DNA from: Boesenbergia rotunda
Lineage: Eukaryota > Streptophyta > Magnoliopsida > Zingiberales > Zingiberaceae
Assembly: GCA_024364735.1 (NCBI GenBank)
Contig: JAGFNQ010008806.1
Location: 124,001-188,000, forward strand
Reading direction: 5' to 3'
DNA: 64,000 nt
This document shows positions 35,180 to 48,900 of this stretch, in pieces. Within the stretch, counting starts at the first letter, position 1, and every line of letters begins with the position of its first letter. The position numbers and the translations under genes are program-made. Below the pieces are notes generated by a model. The model worked only from the letters and a program-made list of their open reading frames with translations. It was not told where the DNA came from and searched no databases.

Positions 35180-38100
35180 ATGTCGTCCTCTTTCGGATCT
35201 GTGGATGGCGACGAGGTGGCGGCGAGGAGTTCATCTATCCCCTTCCACGACGACGAGTACCTCGGCGATGACCCCCGCCTTCCCTCCCAGCGCTTCGACG
35301 CCTTTTCTTCGTTCTCCCAGGTCGCCTCTGGCGGACAAGAAACTGAGGACGATTCGGAAGTCCCAATCGGAACTTTAGGTGTCGGAGAAAGTGGCGGAGG
35401 AGTTGGAGGATTCGCTCACTCGCCCGGGGGATTTGGGTATGGCCCGGAGGATTTCTCGGAGGAGAATCTGAACGGGGAGGGTTATGTAGAGGTAGATGAA
35501 GGTGGAGCTTTCCCTTCTGATGGGCCGATCCTGCCGCCTCCTGACGAGATGGAGCAGGAGGAGGGATTTCTTCTGCGAGAGTGGCGCCGGTGAGTACTCC
35601 CTTCTGTTCGATCTAAGCATGTAGTTATTCATTATTGATGGTATTGTTGATTTTTCTGAAGGATGCTTGCTATGTTTGGGTTTTCAGCTTTTTTATTGTT
35701 TTCGAAGTGTTGAGTAGCAGTTTTTGTGCAACAATTTGATTCATCATAGAACTTCTTGTAAAAAAAAAATGGAATGATTATCATTTATCAATATATTAGT
35801 ACTTTTCTGTTTGAAAGAGAGTAAGAAAACAAATATCTTGAACCAAATAATCTTGATTTCTAGATGAATTTAAATCCTAAATAAGAAATACATGAATCTT
35901 GATACTCCAGTACTCCTTTATGTTAAATTAAAAATGAAACTTGATAAACGATTGAATATCTTAATTCAAGTCGGAATTGACTATGTAGAAAATTGTGAGT
36001 GCATATTGTCAGCAAAAGATGACATAAAAGTATCTTGAACCCAACTGGCATTTAAATCTTAACTAGATTGCCTTAAGGTGAAGCTAAGCACACCATTTTT
36101 TTCCTTGGAGAAGTTTAAGACAATTAGGGTTGATTAATTATGCTCGCAAATTGCAATGAAAAGCAACATCCATGACATGCTGTGGCATGAGCTGTAGATA
36201 AGATTTAGCAATGTGGCATATGCATATTTTTCAGATTAGTTCAAAACTGAAAGAAGAATGCCAATTGGTTGGGATTATATAGATGTCAGTAGCAAAGAGT
36301 CAATCTCTATCTCAAGTTTGTATATTATTTTTCTGGTCGTAATCTAGATGCTAATGCATTATTTGGACCAACTTGAGGAACACTGTATACATCTAATTTA
36401 GGGATATGCAAGTCAGGGTAAGCTAACTAGAAAAATATAATGAGCTCAAGCATACCTTGAGCTTAACTAGAGTTAAAATATGATTTACAGGATCTAAAAT
36501 ATGACTCAATAACTTGAACTTAGTTTACCTGATATAAAATATGTTTTTTTTATTGTTTTCAGTCCTAGATGAAATTTATCATCTTTTTTAATCAAGTGCA
36601 GATATCTGTATACATATAATGGTTAATTGTCCTTAAGGTTTATATAAATCATCATAATTATGTAATCCATCATTCCCACACTCTTACATGTGTTGTGTGT
36701 GTGTTTCAGAGAAAATAGATTATTTTCTATTAGTTCGATGTGATACTTATATTTGCTTTTTAAAAAACTCTCTTTGGTACATAAAGGAGAAAATATTTTC
36801 CTCTTCAGTCCAAGCATCTCATTCAACCCATATAAATTGCCCGGCACCCCCTCCCTGATCAACTATCCTTCTTGGATTGAGCAACAAGCTCAATCCAACC
36901 GACCCGCTTAGACCAATTGGTCCGTGGGAACTGATCGACCCACTTGGCCTGACCAAATCAACTGGTTCAACTCACCAAACCCAACTGAACTGATTGGTCC
37001 ACCTAGCTCACCAAGACCGACTTGATTGTCTGAGTCAGCCTGCTTGGCCTCTTGCCAACCAACCAGCATACCTAAATGGATTAATTTTCCTGTACAAGGG
37101 CGGAGAAGAGTGATTTATTAGTATTTAGTAGAGTGAATGACTAGCAAATGAATGAGGAAAATCATTTTCACTCTTTTTCCAAAGAAATCATTTTCCTAAA
37201 AAAGAAAATCTATCTGCCAAAATAATTTTTTGCATTGATTATGATTTTCCATTCTGCCGAGCATTGAAATCTCAGGGAATGTTTTTGTGAAATTTGCATT
37301 GCCTTAGTATTAGGGGTTTTGTGGTCTTACACTTGTTTACGGTTAATATATCAGTATGAGATATACAATTTGATCTTCCAAATATCAATTGTTGCGGATC
37401 AGTTTTATGAATTTGTAAGATCTTCACGTCGAACATAAGTTAAGCTGGATTACTAATATTGTACCGAATGATGTTTAATATCTTTAGGGCTGATGTATGT
37501 TTTTGCATTAAGAAAAGCCTATTGATTTCTTGCTATCACATCTTTTCTATTATATTTGCCAAGCAAAATTGACAAAATTGTATGATTGAATTCCATGCAG
37601 CCAAAATGCCATTCATCTCGGGGAGAAAGAAAAGAAGGAAAAGGAGATGCGCACCCAAATTATTGTTGAAGCTGAAGAATACAAGGAAGCGTTTTACGAG
37701 AAAAGGAAGCTGAACCGTGAAACTAACAAGCAGCAGAACAGAGAAAGAGAGAAGGTAGACCATTGTTATTGCCTAGAACATGTATTTGATCCCAACTTCA
37801 TCTACTAAATAAATTCTTTTTCCACTGTTAAATTTTGTCGTCAGGTTTTCTTAGCCAACCAAGAGACCTTCCATGCCAATGCGGACAAGCAGTACTGGAA
37901 AGCGATTTCGGAGCTGATCCCTCGCGAGATAGCAAATTTGGAGAAGAAAGGGAAGAAAGAGCAAGAGAAGAAGCCCTCAGTCATTGTCATTCAGGGACCC
38001 AAGCCTGGCAAACCCACTGATCTTGCTCGAATGCGCCAAATTTTACTGAAACTGAAACATACTCCACCACCCCACATGACTCCCCCGCCACCACCGCCAC

Positions 38101-38243
38101 CACCTCCACCTCCACCTCCACCAGCACCTACGACTAAAGATGGATCTGCCAGTGTTGCAACTGCAAGTGCTGGAGTGAAACAAGCCTCTGCATCAGGCTC
38201 CAAAGAAACTCCTTCTGTTTCCCCTGAAGGCCTGCAGACTTAG
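35180..38243 (+). CDS. CLC: Clathrin light chain, 3 exons
   Basis: Regulatory subunit of clathrin triskelia, binding the heavy-chain hub in coated-vesicle formation at the plasma membrane and trans-Golgi/early endosome. Exons 35180-35589, 37601-37754 and 37845-38243 give 963 nt, 320 aa plus stop. The N-terminal third (1-136) is acidic, Gly/Ser-rich and disordered. WRRQNAIHL opens a Lys/Glu-rich helical heavy-chain-binding segment spanning exons 1-3 ([24 protein letters not shown]). Exon 3 has [14 protein letters not shown] and [20 protein letters not shown], conserved in plant light chains. It is followed by a run of 14 prolines (268-281) and a Ser/Ala-rich tail. The start is the first ATG after the leader; earlier frames do not extend through. 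Intron 1 is 2 kb, intron 2 is 90 bp. No defects seen. Confidence 0.95.
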
Positions 38244-39931
38244 AGTAAGTACCAGATCCACTTTAAGGATGTGGTTTGCAGTCAATATCTAGGTATTTAT
38301 TAATCACGACATTATACTGTAGAACTGGAGATTGAAGCTGGGTAATTGTTAGCGTATATATATTATGAATGTATAAATCTTATTATAAAGGCTGTATATA
38401 AGTGTACTGAATTCAATGTGTAAAAGTTAGGAGCATCATTTTCCTTTATTTTTGAAGTATCAAATGCTAACAATGAGACAAAATAAAAAATCATGCTTTG
38501 TAATTTATGCATATATATATATAGATGGTTCGTTTTGTTGGACTGGGATAATATGAGAACTTTGTGCATTCTAAGATATGGTTTGTCAGCTGAGATATAA
38601 AGGTGTTAAAACATGGGAATTTCAGCTTTGAAGTGTAGGATTGAGAATACTAATTACCTGCATTTAAAGATATGTTAGCTGAGTGCGATCCGGCCACACT
38701 GACCATGGTTCGGCTTAGTACAAGTTGGATTGTTTTGAGCATGGTCTAGCCCATCACGACCTAGGTCATAACGTGTTTGGCTTGAACTGATCCTAATCAG
38801 ATCATGCTTTGCTGTGAGTGGGGTCATGTGAGTCTAAGTCTATTGGTTCAACTTGCCCTTAGAGTGTGAAATCTTGGCTTCGAGCCTGAGTCTGTTGACT
38901 TGCAGGGGCCAAAATCTTGCCCAGGTGACTCGGGTTCAGCTTCAAAGAGTTCAGTTCGGGTTGTTTTCTTGTTTTATGAAATACTCAAAAATTCATGTTC
39001 TTTCATTCATAGCATGTAGTCCAAATTTAGAAGAGGATACTTAACACTCAACTAGGATTTAATCAAACCATCTGAATTATACTATTAAAGTCGAACAAAC
39101 CAACTAATATAAAATTAATTGATTATCTAATTAATCAAACTTTTTTTTTATCAATAGACTGTTGTTACACATCAATCGATAAATATTGAACCGTTCAATC
39201 CACTGACTACCGACACTCATGGATGCATTTTTGAAAAGATGAACTTTTTACCGCATCCAACATTTGAAGTAATGAATTAAGAGGTTCTACATAATGAAAT
39301 ATAATCTTACACATCGTAAGCACTAAAATAAGTAGTTGAAAGGGCGACTTCTGTAACAAACATCAGAACAAATATTAATTTTAATTTTCCCAAGTGTTAA
39401 ATTTCCAAAATGTTTATAAAATAAATGGAGATCAATTTGATCTGTTATTTCAATTTAACCAATCTTTTACTCTAATACGTCTCAGTCCTATCATAACTTT
39501 GAGTAATTTATGTAGATAACTATTGTCTACAATTCCTCCAATAAACCCCCCAACATAACAGTACATTACAAGGCAGATCCACGAGGAGGAGAAACAGTAT
39601 ATGCCCACTGCTTGAACACATTATAATGACATCAATGGAGAAGGGAAAAAAAAGTCAAGTGATCCGTTCGTTGAATGTGCTCAGAACTAGAATGCATGTT
39701 AATTGTGACAGCATTAATAAATTTCTTCCACAAATCACATGGCGGAATATAGAACCACAAGTTCAAACTAAAACGGGTAGATTTTCTAACATAAATGGTC
39801 CACGCGCAGCTATGTCATAACCAAAAGTGCTTTTCCTAGCATTAAATGACATTTGCCCCTTGAAAAAAAAAACCTGCCAGGATCCAAAAGCAGCTTCAGT
39901 TTCCTGGTTCGTCTTTTTTTTTTTTTCCCTT
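38244..39931. other. Convergent intergenic region
   Basis: Lies between the ends of two convergent genes and should include both 3' UTRs. AT-rich; no further gene or element boundary recognised. Confidence 0.5.
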
Positions 39932-42900
39932 CTATCTAAACCACCATCTTTGAACTGCAGATATGGGGCTGTTTAAGAAGGGGGCATAGCGATAGATATA
40001 CGGATTCACAGTACGACCAATCCTGGCCCACACACTTTGGTGATAGCCGGAAGTAGCAGGAACTTGGTACATGAGCTTCAGCAGCTGCATCAACAATAAA
40101 GAGAGAATTAGTGACAGAATGGCAACAAATAATCTTAGAAGTCTAAATGGTCGCATCACAATTTGAACTAGTCTAGTTGCTAATGCCTGCTTGGAGAAGC
40201 TCCAGAAGAAGAAAAAAAAAGTGAAAGAGATTTGTCGGTTCAGTTTATATATAAGTGGAGCAAGGGCAGGTTCATAAATATCTTTTACATATGGCTGTAT
40301 GTATCAAATGTGGTTTCAGACATGCCCTCAGTTTCCATATCCAAATGATACCAGAACTCTCAGAACTTGGATCCAGATATTCACCATTCTGTGTCGGCAG
40401 GTCCAAATATGATCGATCAAAATGCTGAATTACTGGCAATTGCAGCGTATTATTTTCTCATCTCTTTTTAATACATATTTATTCAAAATTCTTCAAGTAG
40501 ACTTGTCTTTAATTATTTGTTGATATTGACTTAGTTTAAATAATAATAAACTGAGATATGATATCAATTCTTACTACAATGTCATACCCTTGTTGATTTT
40601 GTAGCATTTGAAGTACTGTACTGCAGTTTTTTAATATATATATGTATATAGACACACACACACACACAATTTTAAAAAAGTCATTCTCATCCTTAAAGCG
40701 CCCATAGGCAGACGTATCTCAACTACATTATATTTTGCTAGTGACATTTGTCCAGTAGGTTTAATAGGGTAGGAACTTTAATAGACTGTCAAATCAAATT
40801 TTAGTTTATCCCTAGCTTGCTATAATGGGATTCAAGGAAAGAATGTATCACTGCTCAGTCATACCCTAATTAATTAGGAGAATGACAGGTCAGGGAATAG
40901 CTAACAAAAACAACTAATTTGTGCCAAATCTAATATGCCAATTTCATAGTCGTTTCGTTAGAACACAACAACTGATTATCATTAAACCAGAACCTTTGCT
41001 TATCTGTATCCTTTTTAACCTCAAATTTGGATATAGGAGACACTATAAGGAGTTATCCTAAAATGACAGATATCAAAGGACAAATTGCTTGACCACAAGC
41101 TCTAGTAGCGGCCTTAATAGTTTGGGTATAAGGCTCTGTTAATCCTAACTATTTGTGGTTGGCTCCATGGATCTAAACACTCCATTCAACCCCAAGCAAG
41201 TACAGGCTGAAAAAAAAAATTTATAAACATAATGTTAATGTCTAAATATTTGTGGCCAACAGAACTAACCTGCCAATATATGAATGTCTGGATTATATTG
41301 CGTTGCCACCTGTATCAAGCGAAATTAGTAACTCTTGGTAGAATTTGAAATGATTAAAACAGAAAGAAGTAAGGACTAACGAGAATAAAGATAAAATCAG
41401 AAGAAAGCCCAATCCAATTCAGCATTTGAACTTAGAATACTCAATGTAGTTCCATTTGTTTCTACCCACAAACAAGGTTCCTCCAAGTATTTCCTGTACA
41501 TGAAATGCAAAAGCATTACCTCAATTTTTAAGGAATTTGCCCCAAGAAAACATCAAGAAAAATAAACATGCTTTTGCATAACAGAGAAATTAGTAAAATG
41601 ATGACAAAATCAACAATACAAATCCATTTGATAAAAGCATCAATAACACTACGTTGAAAGGCATGAAAATTGTTTTGTTTGGATTCTGTAGCAAAATAAG
41701 AAATTAAACATAAAAACTCAGAGTAAAAAATTAGCCAAAGACTGGGAAAGCTTTCAAATAATATAGCTGCAAAAGAGATCGTGGAAATGTTAACAAATCC
41801 ATACTACAGTTATTAGTAACAATTCATCATCATCATCTTTGGAAATTGAAGTTATTAACTGGGCATCATTCTCATCTCAAGAATTCTGCAAACCAGGCAT
41901 TTTTCTCTAGCCTTAACATTAAATAGATAAGAAAATTCATGGATGTCATATTTAAACAGAATAGTTCGGTTCACCTTCACAATTTCCCCAAGTGATTATT
42001 TGATTTGATGTTGTAATTGTTCTTTTCATTATTGTTGAATGCCAACTTTTGTTTGTTTGAGTCTCTGAAGTTTGGAGCTTATCCTTCTCAATTTACTTGG
42101 GAGTCTTGATCTTCTATTTGAACTCCATAGTTGATTTGTGTCCTCAAATATAAGAAAAATCAATATGTTTGTTCTGGATTAGTTCCTTTCCCTTCAGACT
42201 TTAGAAATTTGTTCATTGTAAGGAGCGATAAGTTGAAAGATGGACAGGGATGAGAGGATGAATGAATGGATAGATCAGTGGGGATTATTCTCTTGTCTTA
42301 CCTGTTTGTTTAGACTGATGGATGGAAGTGATTCATCCATCCATTCTTCACCTATTCAATTAGAAGGAAAAGTCTAAAGGACAGATAACTAAATTTTTTA
42401 AAAAAATGACAGCATAACTTAGATCCTCTCTTGTTACTCCAACTCTATTCAAAATTTGAAACAAATTGAATAAGGGAAAGATGAACCTTTGTTTATCTAG
42501 TGTATAATCTAATATCTATAGTAGATTAGTTATGAGGATAGTTAATTATATAGTAGATTATACACACATATACATATCCACATATATAATTATTTAATGA
42601 TCTTGATTCTGGCAAATTTTTGGTTCAGGCTTTGATGAGAACCGGGAAAATTGGGGAAGAAAATGCAATTAATGGACGATAGTGAGACTAAGGGCATCTC
42701 CAATGGTTAAAGCTCTCAATAAACTTTTTTATAATTTCCAATATGGCACATCACAAGTATAAAAACCTACTATTCTCTACACAATCAAAAAACCATCATA
42801 CAACTTTTTTATGGGCCCTATATTACAAATCACATATCTTTATTTATTATTTTTTCATTTAATATCTCTATCTAATTTTTATTTAATATTTAATTAATTA

Positions 42901-45900
42901 GGAAGTATTATTAAATTAATATCTCTATATAATTTTCATTTAATATTTTAAATAATTATGATCTTTAATTTAATTTATTTATAATTTATAATTAATAAAT
43001 TAATTAACTTATGACTTTTAATTTCATTCAATTTATATTGTTCATTTAATATTTTAGATTATTATGATCTTTAATTTAATTTATTTATAATTAATAAATT
43101 AATAAATTTATTGTTTTTAATTTAATTTAATTTATGATTTTCATGTAATATTTAATTAACTTATAAATTTTAATTTAATCATAGTCATTTGTATATTTTT
43201 TTAACTTGTCAAATATATTTATTTTCAAAAGAAAAGAATACAACTTTCATCATTACTATTTATTCATGAAATAAAACTTTATAATTAATTACTTTGAATT
43301 TATTTTTTAATTGTTTTGAAAGAGTCAAACATGTAATATTATTGTATAATTAATTATTGACTCCGCAAAGAAAAAAGCGGATTTGAAAAATCAAACCTCC
43401 TCTTGAACTAAAACCCCCAAACCTCACCTCTACACTCATTCACTCATTCAAGCTTTTTTGATTTTACAAAGCTTTGAAAAACCTTGCATTGGAGATGCTC
43501 TAAGGGATTTAACTTTGACCAACCCAATTAACATTGACCGGGAACACTACTATTATAGAATTGAATGCTAAAGTATGCACGCAATTACGAATTGAAAATA
43601 ATTGAGGAATTCAGCAGAGTCATTGTGTTTAAAATTGATTTCTTATTCTCAGAAATCATACACACACTCAAGCTGGCTTGCCAATTTCAAAAAAATCATG
43701 CCTCATCACAACCTGCATCCAGGAACTGGCAGGTAAAAGGTTATTAGGTTAATTAAGAAGGCTAGAAGGTATAATAAATAGGAAAAAAAAAATTTAATCA
43801 TCCATCTTTTCTCTGTTCCACCTGATTTGGTCACGCGGAAGATGAAGGATAAATCAATATCTTTATCCTTCAACTAATGGTTCATCATTAAAAATGAATC
43901 TATTGAACGTATATATAGGTCCATCCATCCAGCCTTCAATATCCAAACGAGTATGCCCTTAGTATTAATTTGCTTCCATACTATCATTAATGGCACCTGA
44001 GAACATTATTGTATCTCACTATAAGTGGAGTTGATTGGATGTAGAGTGATCTATACCTCTTAACTGAAGGTGTTTCTCTAATAATTATTTGATTCATTTT
44101 TAGCTTCAACACATGCTTCTCTACTAACTATTTGAGTCATGTTTACCTTCAACACCTGCTACTACCTTATGATTATTGTTAGATACATGTTGGAGAGTGT
44201 TCAATAGTTTTTTCACACAAAATGCTAGGTAGTTTAGTGTTTAGATGTATGAAGATCAAACATTCAACATGCATACATCTTACATTAATACAGAAACTGT
44301 ATTAACAAGCCATAAGGGGTGAGTGTTGCAGTGTTGTTTATTCATTCAGCAATAAGTTATTCCAAACAAATTTATGTTCAATAAGATGCTACAACATCAG
44401 GATATATTCATACTTCCACAGTATTATATTTAATAAAGACACTGGATCTTGGTTTACTGGTTTATTTAAAACACTTCCATCATGCAAAATTTATATATAC
44501 GTTAGCCTTCACTTCATGATTTTAATTAGCACCAACAAATTATAAGGGTAACATTGTTTATCTGGAACTTCAGGCCAATCCAAAACACGCTAAACTTCAG
44601 GGAGTGTAGTAAAATTAACGCATGGAAAATTGTTAAAGCAGCACAACACTCAATAGCATAGCCTCTAGCAACTGCCAAGGAGTGATCAATGACTGTGTCA
44701 AGCCATTCTCTTCTGTCATTACTCGTTATTACTTTCACCACACCGCCTTGGATTGAAATTTACTATCTTATGGAATGATTATAGATCAGCTCAAAATCAT
44801 CAGTCCATTAAATTATGTTAATATTGGTCTGAGAATTGAATCCTCAAAAAAGTCTGCCCATGAACCAAATCGCTACCTCTAGCACACATGAATTTTTGGT
44901 AGATCATTTAAGAACATAAAACTATTCTTGATTTCATTAAATTTAAAATATAGTCAAACTTGAATTTTACTTACCTGTATAAAGAAGAACGTGCGAAGTT
45001 ACGTCTGAGGAATTTTGCCACATGCTCAAGTGACCAACAAAATACAGGGATGAGAGCAACTGTTCAGCAAATTAGCATCAGCATGAATCAATAATATGCC
45101 ACGATGATGTGGTAGCACGGATTTATAAGTTCAATGAGAATTTGAAGAATAACTCACATTTAAAGTGTAGTTGAGACGTAACAAGTGTAACACAATATAT
45201 TAAATGGACAAAATCTTTTGCTCCGATCAAAGTCTGAAACCATGTTTGGATAGCAGGAAGATTCCATGCCCTTGGTTTCTGTAAAAAATATGTATATAAT
45301 GTTTTTTAAAAAAAGAGAGAGAGCATATAGCATGTACCTGTAAAATGCAAGCTACCATAATCCACCAAGAAAACAAACTAAATCTAGACACAGTTTGAAA
45401 TCATGAATGATTATTAATTAAACCTTACCCCATAGAGAGTGTAGAGTGAATAAACTGAGGAGCATGCAGTACCAAGCAAAGACAAACGATATGCTTTGTT
45501 TGAAAGATTTCTTGGTACAACTGGAAGCATTCCAAGCACAGCAACCACTAAAACCTGGTATAAGTATGATACATCAATTTATGGAAATCGAGAAGGATCA
45601 TATAGCATGTGAGTTAAAGCATCTGAAGTCTGAAAGAAAATGCACACTGAAACAGAGAAGCACAATTTTGCTTTAAAAAAAGGTGTATGCAAAAGAAGAA
45701 CAGCTACTGTTTAAGCCGAAACCTAAAGGACCCAAGTCTAAAAAAATAGCCTTCAGAGGCAAATGTATTTTGACATAATTAGATGGATGCTAACTTATGA
45801 TAAACATGAAATCTTTGTGCATTGTTTTAAAAAGCTTCCACATAAGCCACTTATGCAACTGTGAACATTTTTTTTAGTAAAAAACCACATTGCATTTGCT

Positions 45901-48900
45901 TATGGATGTATAAAAATGCACACTAAATGCTTTAACAGCCATGTCCAAAATAATAAATGATTTGATCAAACAATTTTACCAAATAAAGAAACAAGAAACA
46001 TAATATATATGTATTATGTACTATGTAGGCTAAAATATAAGTCTACTTTTACATTAACTGTGTCGATTAATTAACGTGCAGTATTCTATGTTATGTATTT
46101 TGCATTATATGTATTATTTAGATATTAGATATGTAATTATCTAACATTTGTATTATTTAGATATGTAATTATTTAGATATTAGATATGTATTATTTGTAT
46201 TTATCGTATTGATTGCTTAGCTCAACGAATGTGATATGTCAGATAGTAGATGTAACTCATTTTATGGAAAAAGAGAATGGAATGTTCCACCACTAATTTC
46301 GTTTCCCAATTGGCATGGTGACCTAGATCACAAGAAATTAATTTAATGAAAACATTTGATGAAGATTTCATCTAAGATTCATTATATTAATTTATCTATA
46401 AATTATCGTCAATGGCATTATCTTGGACAAGTATGAAATATTTGCCATCCCTAGAGCCACAGGACTTGAATTAGTTGTATTTGTCCAATGATAGATTGGC
46501 TTGTTTCCTCAAAATCTATTTAACTAATTTGACATTGATTCAATAGAACATCATTTTCCACTTGGTATGATATGATACTATGAAGCCTGAAATTAAATGA
46601 TCAAGGAGACCCATACGATAGCATCAAAAACTAGAAAGATGCTTACCAATTCTTATCAATCAAATATTACCAGAAGATTAACTAATACATAAGGAGAGGA
46701 GTTACTCTATACCCAAGCATTGAGAGAAAAATGTATAGATCGTTGATCTAGCCTCAATGAGTTAGCATTCCTGCCTGTCGATGCAGCTGTTCCAGTAGTT
46801 CCACCACTAGAACCTATGACAACAAATTGCGTTTTAACTCATTCTATAAAAAAAAACAAATTGAGTTTTAAAGGTTCTTTCCCTCTCTTAAAGGATGCTT
46901 TATAAGCATCTGTCAAATTTATAGTCTGTGTTGGAGCATATTCACCAGAATAAGCAATGAAAAGGTTTTTAGATTCAAACCCACCTGGATTTTGTGGCCT
47001 CACATTTCGAGCACTTGGCTGTGAGGAGTGTCTTTCTGATGCTCTTGATGACTCTGTTGTTTGTGCTGAAGGTCTCTCTGATGATTTTGCTGACTGAGAA
47101 GAACTAGTTGAAGCCATTGCCTCCACAACAAGCTCGGGATCCTAGAAGGTTTGATAAATTATCAAAACTCATTGGCATACTTGGATTGCCATCTTGGGAA
47201 TCCTTCAGCATTACTAAGAACTTGAAGGAACTAAAAGCAACCAAAAGCAAGGCAATAGACAAATAACAACAAACAATACTACAGAAATTCAAAATTATTT
47301 TTAAAAAATGGAGAAATTTAAGCATTTAAATGAAAAATGCTTCAATTTAGAAAACAAAAAAAAATCCACAAAGCTTTCTTGTATCGAAAAAACTAAGAGG
47401 GAAAACCATAAGATTGTAAAAATCTAGTATCATTAGTAAAGATATGAGAAAATAAAAAGTAATTGAACCAAGTTAATAAGTAAATTGTTTAACTAGACTA
47501 GATTCTTGAAGTTACGGTTGTGGAATTTTAGGGGAGAAATTCGATGATTAAGCAAACAAATTAAGAATATATGTTTGTAACAATATGCAACCTTGCTATA
47601 GCAAACTTAGACAACCAACTAACTTTGACAATTATATAGGTCAATGATAGAAATCAATGAAGCAATGTAATACAACTGGCATCACTTGTGGTTAGCGTTT
47701 GACAAACTATAACTGAGATGGTGGGTGTTTGAAAGAATATGTCAAATTAAACTCAGTCTTAAATTATCTAGCCTCATATTTACCTAGTCTAATTCTTATC
47801 TCTAGTCTTAAAGAATAGGTCTCCTTGCAGTGAGCAATGATTTGTAATTCCACTACATGAGTAATAATACAGCAATAATTTTCCTCTCAACTCAATCAAA
47901 GTAAAAAAGCAATACGAAAGAGAGTGTAAACCTAAAAACTTGCTCAAAGACACACATTCATCTAAATAGCTTTGGGAGGCAAACAGAAGGAAGCAATTAA
48001 TGCAATCACTACGTGACTGATGTATGACTGTACTGAGTCATTCTTTACTTCCAAATGTCTAGGTGTGTGACCACACATACAAGTCTCAGTATATCCATGT
48101 ATATGAGAGACGGGAAGGCCAAAAAGGAAGGATACTAAATATTAAAAGGTACCATTTATTTAGATACGGGTTTATGGCAGTTTGAATCAAATCAAGTGAA
48201 TTCTGTCACAATACGGTAAGTAGGCTGACAATCATAGTATCTCTCTTAGCCAAAATCTCTGATCTCCAAAAAGAGTCAACAATGCATCATGAGAGATGAG
48301 TCAACAAGGTAATCTATTTGCATAGAAAGCAGATATGTAATTATTATAAAGACCTAAATGCATGATAGTTCTGGAATTTAAGGTCTAGGCAAGGTTAAAG
48401 TCCCAGCCAACCCTTTGCATAACAAAGAGTCTATTTTCGTGATTTGAACCATAATTCGCCAATCATAATAATGGAGCAACCTTTTATAGCTCCAATTCAC
48501 ATTCTTGCTCTGAGATATTGCACAAAAAGAAATTCCATATGCAATCAATGAACAATTTCATACTCCTAAGCTGAAGCTCAATTTCAGATAGAGGTTCCTC
48601 CTAGATAGGAAAAGAAGCATCACATTAACAGAAAAGAGCTTGATATCCAAGAGAATATGATCAAAATCATTTTAAAAGTTAAAAGATTTATACATCCATG
48701 TTCAATTTCAACAAACATCAAGAAGAAAAAACATGTGAAACACTATGTAACTGAAGGTTTCTGAGAATAATTATGTTGATTAAATATATAACTAGAGGTG
48801 AAAGGAGTTTTATGAGAAGCAAATAGTTTTTTCCCCTTCTGAAAATCTATACGAAATTCATTTAAAAATAGCATTAAAGGAAACATATTGGGGTAAAGTG

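Noticed and set aside
36840..37080. C-rich segment in clathrin light chain intron 1 with recurring GACC/CTGA words
   Set aside because: Suggestive of a small repeat, but no boundaries, duplications or consistent unit could be defined.
37991..38203. A 70-aa minus-strand glycine-run frame
   Set aside because: It is the reverse strand of the clathrin light chain poly-proline codons.
45446..45676. A 76-aa plus-strand frame
   Set aside because: It overlaps exon 4 of the minus-strand TMEM33-like gene and has no family similarity that I recognise.
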